Positions 26,982-35,061 of a stretch of DNA of 64,000 bases are shown here, piece after piece. The position numbers and the translations under genes are program-made. Origin of the DNA: Arthrobacter rhizophilus (lineage in GTDB: Bacteria > Actinomycetota > Actinomycetes > Actinomycetales > Micrococcaceae); the NCBI RefSeq assembly GCF_026241105.1, contig NZ_JAPFFT010000001.1, positions 62,001 to 126,000 on the forward strand, written 5' to 3'. Position 1 is the first letter of the stretch. Each line of letters opens with the position of its first letter. Below the pieces are notes generated by a model. It had not been told where the DNA came from, did no database searches, and saw nothing but the letters and a program-made list of their open reading frames with translations.

Positions 26982-27407
26982 TTGAGTGGTGTTGAAGCGT
27001 TTGGCGGTGTCGGGGAAAGTCCAACACCGACAGTTGATTTGGACTCCAAGTCCGAAGAGTCCCCTGAATATGTCATGGCGAGGGACGCGTTTCTCGAAGC
27101 CCACCGAAAAATCCAGGTGTTAATGAGTTGGGCTGTTGACATCACAAAACCCATCGCTCCTGATGACGAGATCCCCGATCAGCTTCGGATCGTAGTTCAG
27201 CTTCTGGATACTGCCGAAGGGCGGCGCGAACTCGCGCGATGGGCAGCTTTTTTTTACTCGCTTTTTGCTGACGCGGATAGGTTTCTCAGTCTTGTCGACG
27301 GTGGCGAGGAGCCTGCGACTGAGGAATGGGCGAGTGCTGCGGCGGCTCTAGATCGTTCGATTGATTCGCTGTTAAGAAAGCTCATTCGACTGCCACAGGC
27401 TGCCTAG
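26982..27407 (+). CDS. Unknown small acidic helical protein
   Basis: 141 residues from a TTG start at 26982, chosen because AAAGGTGG lies 7 bases before it and the frame upstream looks non-coding. Acidic, largely helical, no signal or membrane segment: AFLEAHRKIQVLMSWAVDI, ELARWAAFFYSLFADADRFL, and a C-terminal AALDRSIDSLLRKLIRL helix. No family recognised. It converges with the membrane protein gene at 27438-27983. Confidence 0.5.
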   Translation: MSGVEAFGGVGESPTPTVDLDSKSEESPEYVMARDAFLEAHRKIQVLMSWAVDITKPIAPDDEIPDQLRIVVQLLDTAEGRRELARWAAFFYSLFADADRFLSLVDGGEEPATEEWASAAAALDRSIDSLLRKLIRLPQAA

Positions 27408-27437
27408 CGTTCTTTTAGTGACAAAACACTTTCTGTT

Positions 27438-27983
27438 TTATGCTTCATATTCCTTTGCCTTTATGTCTGCTTCATTTGTCATGTCCGAAGCTAGCTTGCC
27501 CATTACCGACTCGTTAGGGTCGGGAACATAAGTCGATATTTCCCCCATCGGGGTCTTGAGATTGAAGCGGAACGCTCCGGCTACTATCAGAAGTTCGGGA
27601 ACTAGCAATACTGCGGTCGTGACCCCGCCGAGAATCAGTATCGGTGTGGACGGTTCCTGATTCTTGCATGTACGGCTACTACTCGCTTCCGAACTTACGG
27701 AGTTTGAGCTGCTCCCTTCCGGCGTAGAAGACTCCTTCGTCTCCGTTACAGTGACGCAATCAGTTTCAGCCGCAAGCCAGCCAGTTGGCAAGAGTCGAAG
27801 CGCCAAGATCAATAGCAATGAGGTCGCGAAGGCGAAAAATAAGAGATTTGTCACGAATCCAAATACTGACTTACGCCAGTGTTTACGCCTTAGCTGGACG
27901 TCGTTTCTACGCTCTTCATTCATAGACTTGAATAACGCAAGTCTTTGCTCAATGGTAGTTGTATTCTTTGTTCTTCGACTCAA
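27438..27983 (-). CDS. Two-span membrane protein with extracellular Ser-rich loop
   Basis: 181 residues. A charged cytoplasmic start of about 38 residues, a first span (FGFVTNLLFFAFATSLLLIL), a loop of about 50 residues rich in Ser and Thr with two Cys (TDCVTV and SRTCKN), a second span (ILILGGVTTAVLLVPELLIV), and a cytoplasmic tail of about 45 residues. It follows the 27995-28537 gene by only 11 bases, so the two form an operon. No family recognised; in this setting a membrane effector or sensor is possible but unproven. Confidence 0.55.
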   Translation of the reverse strand: MSRRTKNTTTIEQRLALFKSMNEERRNDVQLRRKHWRKSVFGFVTNLLFFAFATSLLLILALRLLPTGWLAAETDCVTVTETKESSTPEGSSSNSVSSEASSSRTCKNQEPSTPILILGGVTTAVLLVPELLIVAGAFRFNLKTPMGEISTYVPDPNESVMGKLASDMTNEADIKAKEYEA

Positions 27984-27994
27984 TTGACCGCCAC

Positions 27995-28537
27995 CTACAT
28001 TGCTTGCCGAGAGAGCGCATAGTATTGCGAATCAGGCTCTTCTTCCAATACATACAAGCGCAGCAATATTCCTGCAAGGTTTACATTCATTTCGAGTCGA
28101 GCAACTTTGCAGGTCCTCTGTATGTCTCGTTGTCGACTCTTATGCGCATCTCGTTGCCGGCTGTTCAGCATGGAGTCTATGGCGTCAACACGGCGCTGAA
28201 ATGAGTCGCGTATTGGGCCAAAAGGCGTTTTGGTGTCAACGCCATTCGGTTCCTTGTATTGAATTCTATTCAAAGCCCACTTGACGCGCCTGTCAATGTC
28301 CTTGCGGAGCAGCGCTTGCCTGATTCCCTCCCATTCGGAATACTCCACCACCGTGATGGTTGAACGCGCCAGGAAGTTATCATGTTCCTCACCAGGCACG
28401 TCGTCGAGGTCGTAAGCAACATCCGTTGTTTCTTGTCTCTCCTTCGGAGGCCAGTGTTTGCCACGAACGTCTCCGAGACGATGTCGGAGATCGGTTAGCG
28501 ATTCGTAAAAATCGCTCCACTTTGGTTTGCCTGGCAT
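27995..28537 (-). CDS. Unknown charged helical protein
   Basis: 180 residues, rich in Arg, Asp and Glu, no signal or membrane segment. Segments such as DFYESLTDLRHRLGDVRGKHW and VDAIDSMLNSRQRDAHKSRQ suggest long helices. Eleven bases separate it from the two-span membrane protein gene downstream, so they are cotranscribed. No family recognised. Confidence 0.5.
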   Translation of the reverse strand: MPGKPKWSDFYESLTDLRHRLGDVRGKHWPPKERQETTDVAYDLDDVPGEEHDNFLARSTITVVEYSEWEGIRQALLRKDIDRRVKWALNRIQYKEPNGVDTKTPFGPIRDSFQRRVDAIDSMLNSRQRDAHKSRQRDIQRTCKVARLEMNVNLAGILLRLYVLEEEPDSQYYALSRQAM

Positions 28538-28590
28538 GTGAGATCCTGACTGTGCAGTTTGGAGTCCGATTCTAACGCAATTCAGAGTGT

Positions 28591-28617
28591 TGTCGTGGAA
28601 TGTCGTGGAATGTCGTG
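28591..28617. repeat. Short tandem repeat
   Basis: TGTCGTGGAA occurs twice in direct succession and is followed by a third partial copy TGTCGTG. It lies between the unknown operon and the IS3 remnant; it may mark an old insertion boundary. Confidence 0.6.
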
Positions 28618-28704
28618 ATCCGAGTGGGTCACAAGTTTTCTGGGTGGCTTCAACTCCAACTGCCGATGGAAGGGGACTGCCCCGGCTTTTGTTGACTCGG
28701 GGTC

Positions 28705-28925
28705 TTAGGCCGCTGTGAGCGCGGTCCGGTTGATTGTTTCATATTCGGTTGGCGCGAGTTTTCCTAGGCGTCTTTGCCGTCGCCGGCGGAGGTAGGTCCT
28801 TTCGATCCAGGTCGTGATGGCTAGTCGAAGTTCCTGCTTGATGGGCCACCGATGGCGGTCCAGGACGTTCTTCTGCGGCAGCGAGAAGAACGATTCCATC
28901 GCGGCGTTGTCCTCGCACTTTCCGG
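28705..28925 (-). pseudogene. IS3-family transposase C-terminal remnant
   Basis: On the minus strand the frame reads KCEDNAAMESFFSL, NVLDRHRWPIKQELRLAITT, WIERTYLRRRRQRRLGKLAP and TEYETI, the end of an IS3-family OrfB including the catalytic Glu in MESFF. Only about the last 70 residues remain; the upstream part is missing and replaced by the Tn554-like remnant. The element is dead. Confidence 0.75.
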
Positions 28926-28964
28926 CTAACGGTCCGGGAGGCTGGGAATTGTCCGGTTAGGGAT

Positions 28965-29266
28965 TTAGCTGTTTCGGGCAGTTAGCTTGCGGAGTTGTTC
29001 TTCGTGGCGCCGCACGCTCGCGGCGAGGGTGTGTCGATTTCGGCGCGGAGGGTGGCGATCTCGTCGGTGAGGCCGGTGATGGTGACGCTGGCGGCGGCGC
29101 GGTGACGGTTCTCCTCGATGACACCGCGGATCATGGAGTCCCGGTAGAGAGTGGTCCGGCCCAGGCCGGTGTGGGCGGCAACGGCCGTGAAAGTCACTGC
29201 CTGTCCGTTCCGGAGGAGTTTGGCGCAGGCGCGCTCGACGGTGTTGAGGGTGCTCGTGTTCGTCAT
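28965..29266 (-). pseudogene. DUF6262 (TnpC-like) gene of a Tn554-type element, frameshifted
   Basis: From the ATG at 29266, which overlaps the stop of the integrase fragment (ATGA), the protein reads NTVERACAKLLRNGQAVTFT, AVAAHTGLGRTTLYRD and TDEIATLRAEID, matching the small DUF6262 partners of tyrosine recombinases in Tn554-like elements. Near 29028 two extra bases in GACACACCC shift the frame. In the restored frame it would continue LAASVRRHEEQLRKLTARNS to a stop at 28965. It is therefore a decayed gene. Confidence 0.65.
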
Positions 29267-29496
29267 CCTGCGGTGGCCTCGTTGATCAGTCTGTCGAGTC
29301 GGGCGATGAGTGGTTTGCATCGGTCCGCTTCGGCGATCCAGCCTCGTTGTTCGGCGTCGCGGGCGAGTGCGTCTGCATCAACGCGTTGCGCGGCAAGGAT
29401 CGGTAGTGAGCCGGGCTCGGCGTGGAAGCTGGGGCAGTCCTCACAAATATTTGCGTAAGCCGGTGGACTTCCGTTGCACAGTTCACGGGACTCCAT
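29263..29496 (-). pseudogene. Tn554-type tyrosine recombinase, C-terminal remnant
   Basis: About 77 residues remain: ELCNGSPPAYANICEDCPSF and HAEPGSLPILAAQRVDADAL, ending in LIARLDRLINEA. The CNGxPPAYANxCExCPSF segment is the typical Cys-containing tail of TnpB-like integrases that accompany DUF6262 genes. The catalytic domain is gone, so the fragment cannot recombine. Its upstream edge near 29496-29510 abuts a broken gene of the defence operon. Confidence 0.65.
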
Positions 29497-29499
29497 GAC

Positions 29500-29818
29500 A
29501 GTTCTGCTGTCTTCGTCGGGATAAGAAGATTGAAGACCACCTCGGCGGCGCCCTCTTCAATGTGGTCAAGCACCGTATCTGCGAGCATTTCCCAATTCGC
29601 CATCACCTTGTGTATGCGTCCACCTGACTCCAGGGCGCACGGAGACGAATGGCTGGCACATTCTCACGGGTTCCAGCAGCCTCACGATCAAGGAATTCCA
29701 CGTCGAATCGGCTGCTACGGTTCTTGGGGTGAACCTGCAGAATTCCAACTCGTTGCGACGGCGCCCCCTCGCGCAGGCGGTAGACCCATCCCCCCAATCC
29801 GTGGGGCAGGGCGTTCAT
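29500..29818 (-). pseudogene. Broken sixth gene of the NotI-like/helicase operon
   Basis: Reading minus from the ATG at 29818: MNALPHGLGGWVYRLREGAP, SQRVGILQVHPKNRSSRFDV and APWSQVDAYT, then at 29605 a stop overlaps a new frame reading MANWEMLADTVLDHIEEGAA and EVVFNLLIPTKTAELSW. The opening looks like a small SH3/KOW-type barrel as found at the start of some helicases, which is inference. The frame change at TGATG could be a coupled start or a one-base deletion. The coding sequence stops where the Tn554-like integrase tail begins. It starts 66 bases after the preceding operon gene, so it was probably a member of that operon. Confidence 0.45.
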
Positions 29819-29883
29819 CGCGGTCTTCCAACTCGGTCATGCGGCTAAACCAGTCCATTCTTGGCGCAAGGATCGATGAATGT

Positions 29884-30705
29884 TCACTCGCGGGGTTCGC
29901 CAGTGTCCCCGTGCACGCTGGGTTCGGCCATCTTCCGCCACCGATCTATGGATCCGGCGCTGGAGTAGCCCTTAAAGCTCAGCTGAAACCGCTTGCCTGC
30001 TCGAACGCCGTCGGCGTACTCGCGGAGTTGCTTTATCTCCGACGCCTCAAACCCGTTGGCCAGTGACCATGCGCAGAGACTGTCGACGTCGAAGTCATGC
30101 CCGTTCCTGAACAGCTCGCGCAGTACCTCAATTGTCTGGGGCTTTTCGTAGGGATCGGCCAACGAGTTGTTGTGATTGACGCTGGCTTCGAGTTCAGTCA
30201 TAGCAGCCTCAACAACCGGATCCAGTAGGGCCACGTCGCAGCCTGGATACAGACGCTTGTCGATGGCGTTCACGGCACGGTGGGCTCGGAGCCAAGCATC
30301 TTGGAACTTGTCTTCCTCACCCCACGGGAGAACACAAATGCTGGAAGCCTCGCCCCGGGCCAGATCGGAAACGATAGCTAGATTATCCTTCAACGGCCAC
30401 GGTGCAAGCACGGCGCTGCCTCTGGCGACGGTTGCCCACCCGCCTTGAGGTTTGACGACAGAAGCTCCGCGGGTGAACACCGACATCTTGTTGAGCTGGT
30501 ACTGCTGAATGCTGGCCACGAGGACCGCTCTTGGGGCCGGTTGCTTCATCAGCCATTTGGCTCCAATCTCGTTCATGACCTCGATGGACCACTTGGGGTT
30601 TTTCGGCAGCCACGGAACGTAGAAGATCGGCGCACGGCGGGGATTCTCGAGCATGATTTTCCATTCTTTAGGGAACGAGATCAGCATGCCAGTTGGCACC
30701 GACAT
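29884..30705 (-). CDS. Unknown defence-operon protein (tandem paralogue 2)
   Basis: 273 residues from the ATG at 30705 (GGAG about 12 bases before it); the frame is open back to 30819, and a GTG at 30732 is another candidate. No signal or membrane segment. It is homologous over most of its length to the product of the preceding gene: SAVLAPWPLKDNLA with ICVLPWGEEDKFQDAWLRAH here, against ASVLALFPEEKVAE with LCITLWPGFDDLELWLRAHA there; the C-terminal LREYADGVRAGKRF also pairs with LGDYIKRVHQNRRI. The pair may form a heterodimer serving the helicase and NotI-like nuclease. No known family recognised. Confidence 0.6.
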   Translation of the reverse strand: MSVPTGMLISFPKEWKIMLENPRRAPIFYVPWLPKNPKWSIEVMNEIGAKWLMKQPAPRAVLVASIQQYQLNKMSVFTRGASVVKPQGGWATVARGSAVLAPWPLKDNLAIVSDLARGEASSICVLPWGEEDKFQDAWLRAHRAVNAIDKRLYPGCDVALLDPVVEAAMTELEASVNHNNSLADPYEKPQTIEVLRELFRNGHDFDVDSLCAWSLANGFEASEIKQLREYADGVRAGKRFQLSFKGYSSAGSIDRWRKMAEPSVHGDTGEPRE

Positions 30706-30757
30706 TTGGTCGCGGACTCCGGGCGAAGCCACCGCGACTCGAGATGCGCTCTCATGC

Positions 30758-31507
30758 TCACAATTCCTTTGCCTCGGCCTCCCACTGCTCCAAAATGTCA
30801 TCGCGCAACCGACTTTCACCGGTCACGATCCGCCGATTCTGGTGGACGCGCTTGATATAGTCACCGAGCTGCCGGACGTCGCGCTGACGGTAGCCGAGTC
30901 GGTAGGCGTACAGCTCCAAGTCCTGCGGCTCGTATCTGTAACCGCTGTTATGCAATAGCTGTAGCGTCTGCACGATTTGATCCTTGCCCCGTCCGTGTTT
31001 GAGGCCACTGGCCTGGTCCATGACTTCCCCTGCTCGCGACAAAGCGACACGCACGACTGCGGGCACCCTCTCGACAAAGCCTTGGTCTGCAATCATCCCG
31101 GACGGCAGCTCGACGGCTGCGTGCGCCCGCAGCCACAGCTCCAGATCGTCGAAGCCAGGCCAAAGCGTGATACATAGGTCGGCCGACGTTGGGTCAACGG
31201 CATCGACTAGTTCTTCAGCAACTTTCTCCTCGGGGAACAATGCCAATACGGAGGCGCCAGTTTCAACTGTCGAGACGGCGTCTGTAAGGCGGCCAACCGA
31301 TACGTCTGGACAGCATGCCAAGATGCCAGGTGCGACTGCCTGTTCGGCGTCGCTGCCCTGCGCACTCAGCAACATGGACTTGCTAGAGCGAGGACTGGTT
31401 TCGAGCCACTCGGCGAGAAACCCCATTGCGGAGCGCTGCTGTCCCATGGCTACCCAGTCATTCCACGAGATGTAGAAGAGGCCAGGGTTTCTGGTGAGAT
31501 CTTTCAT
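30758..31507 (-). CDS. Unknown defence-operon protein (tandem paralogue 1)
   Basis: 249 residues, cytoplasmic. N-terminus MKDLTRNPGLFYISWNDWVA; a middle alpha/beta region with alternating hydrophobic strands and helices (ASVLALFPEEKVAEELVDAV, DLCITLWPGFDDLELWLRAH); and a helical C-terminus (QTLQLLHNSGYRYEPQDLEL, RDVRQLGDYIKRVHQNRRI). Homologous to the next gene downstream, so the pair arose by tandem duplication and then diverged. It starts 78 bases after the helicase gene. No catalytic motif is evident, and the family is not one I recognise. Confidence 0.6.
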   Translation of the reverse strand: MKDLTRNPGLFYISWNDWVAMGQQRSAMGFLAEWLETSPRSSKSMLLSAQGSDAEQAVAPGILACCPDVSVGRLTDAVSTVETGASVLALFPEEKVAEELVDAVDPTSADLCITLWPGFDDLELWLRAHAAVELPSGMIADQGFVERVPAVVRVALSRAGEVMDQASGLKHGRGKDQIVQTLQLLHNSGYRYEPQDLELYAYRLGYRQRDVRQLGDYIKRVHQNRRIVTGESRLRDDILEQWEAEAKEL

Positions 31508-31585
31508 GCCGCCTAGCTTGTCACAAGGGTCCGACGGAAGCCGGTGGTTCGTCTCGGCAGCGCGCTAATCTGAGGAGCGAAGCGA

Positions 31586-34090
31586 TCAGCCATCGAACTT
31601 CGCGACGGTGGTTGTTGCAAAGGCTAGAAGGGCGTTCTTCCCATTTAGCCTATTCTGCAAGAGCTGTCGACCAACAGCGTCAGGGTCGAGAAATTGGGAG
31701 TCCACCGAGATTGCTGTGGCGAACGCCTTTACAGATTCCCTGAGTTTTTCGAGACCAGCCGAGGTGACCACACGAGCGCCTGGCGGCGGGAACGCGTCGT
31801 GGTTGGGCTTGTGAGAGCGATGGAACATGACTGGAACGGCAACAGCCGGTTGAGCGTATTCGCTGTTGAACCAGTTCATTGATACCGAAAGCTGGCCGAG
31901 GTCGTGCTTCTTGATGAAGTCAGTAACAGCATTGTTCTTCACCTCGATGACGGCGTGGCCAGCCTCTCCGAAATGCCACAAACCGTCCGGTCCCTTCTTG
32001 AAATCCTTCTCCGGACGCTGTGATGTAAAGCCGAGATGCCGCCCCAGATCGGCGATTGCCTGCTCGAATGGCTCAGCGAGAGCCGGGTCAGGATCGTAGA
32101 CGAGATCCGCAAGTATTGCGTTGAAGCCGATGAGCAGGTCGGCGGGATTGCCATAATTCTCCGACAGAAAGTCAGCGGTTGCTTTTGCTTGATGAGCTGC
32201 TGGCCCGTTGAGCCGAACATATGCGATACCCTGCTCGGGTTTCAGCAAGGATCGATTGTCGTCGAGGGCTGAAGTCTGGCACTTTTGCGCACGCACAGGA
32301 TCTACTGGGTGGAGATACATGACCTGCATCTGCTTGATCCACCCGCGCATGGCGTGGTCGTCGCCAGAAGCGTTCACAGCACCTTGAATGGCGTCGGTTG
32401 CTTCCTGGTACCGACTTTGCGCGGCCAGATCAAACGCGCGTCTGATCGGTCGAGCGATGGCGGAAACATGGCCGCTCTCGTACTCGATGCCGGCCAGGGC
32501 GTTGCGGCTTGCTGTGATCCACCCAATGTCCCTGTTCAAGCACTGGTCAATGACCGCCTTGAAGTCGTCGATAGTCCCACCGGCCAGCTGCTCAGCGATC
32601 TCACTTGATAGATCCAGCTGCGCCCGCGTGGCGGGGCTGAAATGCTGTCGGGCACTTGGGTCGTGAAGTCTTCGCACAAGTTTGCTGCCCAGGAGGATAA
32701 CAACGCAGTAGTCGTCACGAGAACGGACGCCTCGGCCCATCCCTTGCTCAATTCGTTGCAGCTGGCGTCCCATCATGGACATGGTGTCCTCCAGCGCGGC
32801 ACTTTCAATTCGATCAACGCCAGAATATGCCTCGGGAAGGCCATCGATGACGAGGATACGACAAGCTGCGTCAGGTAGATCTATGCCGTCGTACTTTCCT
32901 ACAAGTACGGTAATTCCGCGGACTCCCTCAGAAAGATCTCGCACGCCTTGCTCGATATTCTCTGCAGTCAGGGTCTCTGTAGCGACGTCTGACCACCACG
33001 TCGCTCGGACGCGTGAGGGAACGATGACGACTACATTGACTACTTTTCCTTGATCCTCCAGATAGGCTTTGAGGTCTTCGTCTGTCCAATCAGGATGCAC
33101 TTCTTGCGGAATGAGTATCATGCGGTCGCCGGTGTCATCGGCGGCGCTGGGACTAATCGAGTGGCTAACGGAGTCCGGGCTAGCGTTGAAGTGGGAGACC
33201 AGAACACTGTCGTCGGCGAGGGTTGCCGTTAGATAAATATGGCGTTTGGCATCAGTGAAGCTCTGTATTTGAGTCACCGGAGGCGCCGGCGGCCTGATCT
33301 GAACTTCGTCGGCAGTGAAGACGCACCGGCATATAGGTAGTACGTCCTTGATTAGGGGCCACTGCCATTCTAAGGCTTGGTCATTACGCGAGCTGTGGAG
33401 GATTTCCGTGACTTCGGCCCTGGCATCAAACCAGTCCCAGTGCGGAACTAGGAGAGCGGCGCTCCGTTCGTCTGCCTTGAGATCCAGGAGCCCGGCGGGG
33501 TATTGCTTGGACAGCGGCCCGTCGAATTTCGAAAGAAGCCTGTCGTAGACCGCATGGGACTGGGGGATGCGGAGGTCAAACTGGCGTTCCACGGCAGTCA
33601 AACATGCGTGTGCGTCATCGATGAGAACAGTCCCAAGCTTAATCTTGCGACCTTCAGAACCGACACCAAACTTGCTGCGACCGTTGAACAGCGTGTGAAC
33701 GGTTGCAATGAGGATGGCCTTGCCCGACGCTACGGCAGGGTCCCGTGGATCCTTCGAGTACGGGAGTCCAAGATCGGTTGCAGTCGTGCAGACTTGTTCT
33801 GCAAGGTAGGAATCCGGCGTCAAATAGGCGGCAGGGCCGACTCCTTCATTGAGGGAGCTCTTCAGTAGAAGGAGCCCCGCCAGTGTCTTGCCGTTACCCG
33901 TGTTCATCTTCACGACCAGGTCAGGCTCGTTTCGCCGCGCGAACCACTTCTCGAAGACCTCACCCTGTACACTCCGAAGGTATTCGAAACGGCTACTCTT
34001 GCGAGGGAGGGCCGAGAAGATTGATCGCGGGTGGAGTTCCCGATCGGACGCAGACGCTCCGGTCAGTTTGCTAAAGTCGATGCCGGCCAT
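31586..34090 (-). CDS. SF2 DEAD/DEAH-type helicase of restriction-linked operon
   Basis: 834 residues from an ATG preceded by GGGGGA. Walker A is KMNTGNGKT (61-69), followed by the GPAAYLTPDSYLAEQV segment of this helicase family; motif II is LIDDAHA near residue 158 (DDAH instead of DEAH); motif VI is QGMGRGVRSRDDY near 450. About 350 residues follow the helicase core, ending in a basic, possibly nucleic-acid-binding region. It should use ATP to move on or unwind DNA or RNA. It lies between a NotI-like nuclease gene and a pair of paralogues in one operon, so a role in target inspection or processing during defence is inferred. Confidence 0.8.
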   Translation of the reverse strand: MAGIDFSKLTGASASDRELHPRSIFSALPRKSSRFEYLRSVQGEVFEKWFARRNEPDLVVKMNTGNGKTLAGLLLLKSSLNEGVGPAAYLTPDSYLAEQVCTTATDLGLPYSKDPRDPAVASGKAILIATVHTLFNGRSKFGVGSEGRKIKLGTVLIDDAHACLTAVERQFDLRIPQSHAVYDRLLSKFDGPLSKQYPAGLLDLKADERSAALLVPHWDWFDARAEVTEILHSSRNDQALEWQWPLIKDVLPICRCVFTADEVQIRPPAPPVTQIQSFTDAKRHIYLTATLADDSVLVSHFNASPDSVSHSISPSAADDTGDRMILIPQEVHPDWTDEDLKAYLEDQGKVVNVVVIVPSRVRATWWSDVATETLTAENIEQGVRDLSEGVRGITVLVGKYDGIDLPDAACRILVIDGLPEAYSGVDRIESAALEDTMSMMGRQLQRIEQGMGRGVRSRDDYCVVILLGSKLVRRLHDPSARQHFSPATRAQLDLSSEIAEQLAGGTIDDFKAVIDQCLNRDIGWITASRNALAGIEYESGHVSAIARPIRRAFDLAAQSRYQEATDAIQGAVNASGDDHAMRGWIKQMQVMYLHPVDPVRAQKCQTSALDDNRSLLKPEQGIAYVRLNGPAAHQAKATADFLSENYGNPADLLIGFNAILADLVYDPDPALAEPFEQAIADLGRHLGFTSQRPEKDFKKGPDGLWHFGEAGHAVIEVKNNAVTDFIKKHDLGQLSVSMNWFNSEYAQPAVAVPVMFHRSHKPNHDAFPPPGARVVTSAGLEKLRESVKAFATAISVDSQFLDPDAVGRQLLQNRLNGKNALLAFATTTVAKFDG

Positions 34091-34152
34091 TTCTATCCCC
34101 CGAGTCTTTCGTGACCTATTACGCCACCGGATATAGGGCGGCGCCGTAAAAA

Positions 34153-35058
34153 TTAGTTGCTTAGCGCCTGCTCAATGGCCTTGCGATACACGTTGGCATC
34201 CGGCAGATCAACGTTATTAAACCGGTCCTGCAACTTCCATACACTCGTTGTTCTTTGGACTTCGAGGCGGAGGGGCATCGAAGTGCCCGGGGCAGCAGGA
34301 ACTTCAGGGTCGTAGTCATACGCCATGAACGTTATTGATCCAGGCTGGAGATGCATGGACGTTAGGCCGTTCTCGCCACCCAGCCGCCCCATGATCTTGT
34401 TGTAGACGGGAGTAGGGCAAACGAAAAAGAGCCCCTTAGCGCAGGCTTCTTCTCTTTGGAGCACCTGTCCCTTATATATGAGCTGGGGCAAGATCCTCTT
34501 GTTGACGTTTTCCCAGTTCAATCCCGCCGTAGAGTTGACAATTGTTCTGTCGTCACTGAGCAGAGCATCGCGGCTCGGATGATAGTTCCCTGTGGTATCG
34601 ATCGTCTGAACTTCTACAGCCACAAATTCCTTCAGTCCGGTGTCCGGCTCAACGAGAGCAAGGACCCAGTCGACAAAGTAGCTACCAACACCTTCACGCT
34701 TGGGTAGCCGCAATTCACCGCCCCAGCGCTGCCCAAAGACACCGACGACAGGAGTCCCCATCTTCGTAGCCTGCGCCCTTGCTTCCGCGCCCTTCACTAG
34801 TTGGAGGCCTGGAGTGAATGCCCGGTCGGCGATATCGCGAAGTATCTTATAGTCCTCCGCATACAGGCGGATCGGACAACAGATTACTGGTCCAGAGGTG
34901 GCTGGCTTCAGGGTGCAGGCCCCGGCAACTCGACCGTCATTCAGAGTCTTGATGCAGGTCGAACCGAGGTAGTGGCAAAACTCGTCTTCTGCTGCCTTTT
35001 TTGCGATGTCCGATTGATCCGTCGCAGGGTAGCCAAAAAACTCCGAGATGTGGCCCAT
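34153..35058 (-). CDS. NotI-like restriction endonuclease
   Basis: 301 residues; the ATG is 3 bases after the stop of the cytosine methyltransferase gene. Cysteines at 28, 35, 48, 60 and 61 could supply the metal-binding Cys4 site typical of NotI-family enzymes. The catalytic core reads VFGQRWGGELRLP, YFVDWVLAL (Asp130) and FVAVEVQT (Glu149, Gln151), that is, the D...ExQ variant of the PD-(D/E)xK site known for NotI. The family cuts long GC-rich sites; the site of this enzyme cannot be read from sequence. The tight pairing with a C5-methyltransferase supports a type II restriction pair. A cryptic or altered enzyme cannot be excluded. Confidence 0.75.
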   Translation of the reverse strand: MGHISEFFGYPATDQSDIAKKAAEDEFCHYLGSTCIKTLNDGRVAGACTLKPATSGPVICCPIRLYAEDYKILRDIADRAFTPGLQLVKGAEARAQATKMGTPVVGVFGQRWGGELRLPKREGVGSYFVDWVLALVEPDTGLKEFVAVEVQTIDTTGNYHPSRDALLSDDRTIVNSTAGLNWENVNKRILPQLIYKGQVLQREEACAKGLFFVCPTPVYNKIMGRLGGENGLTSMHLQPGSITFMAYDYDPEVPAAPGTSMPLRLEVQRTTSVWKLQDRFNNVDLPDANVYRKAIEQALSN

Positions 35059-35061
35059 GGG

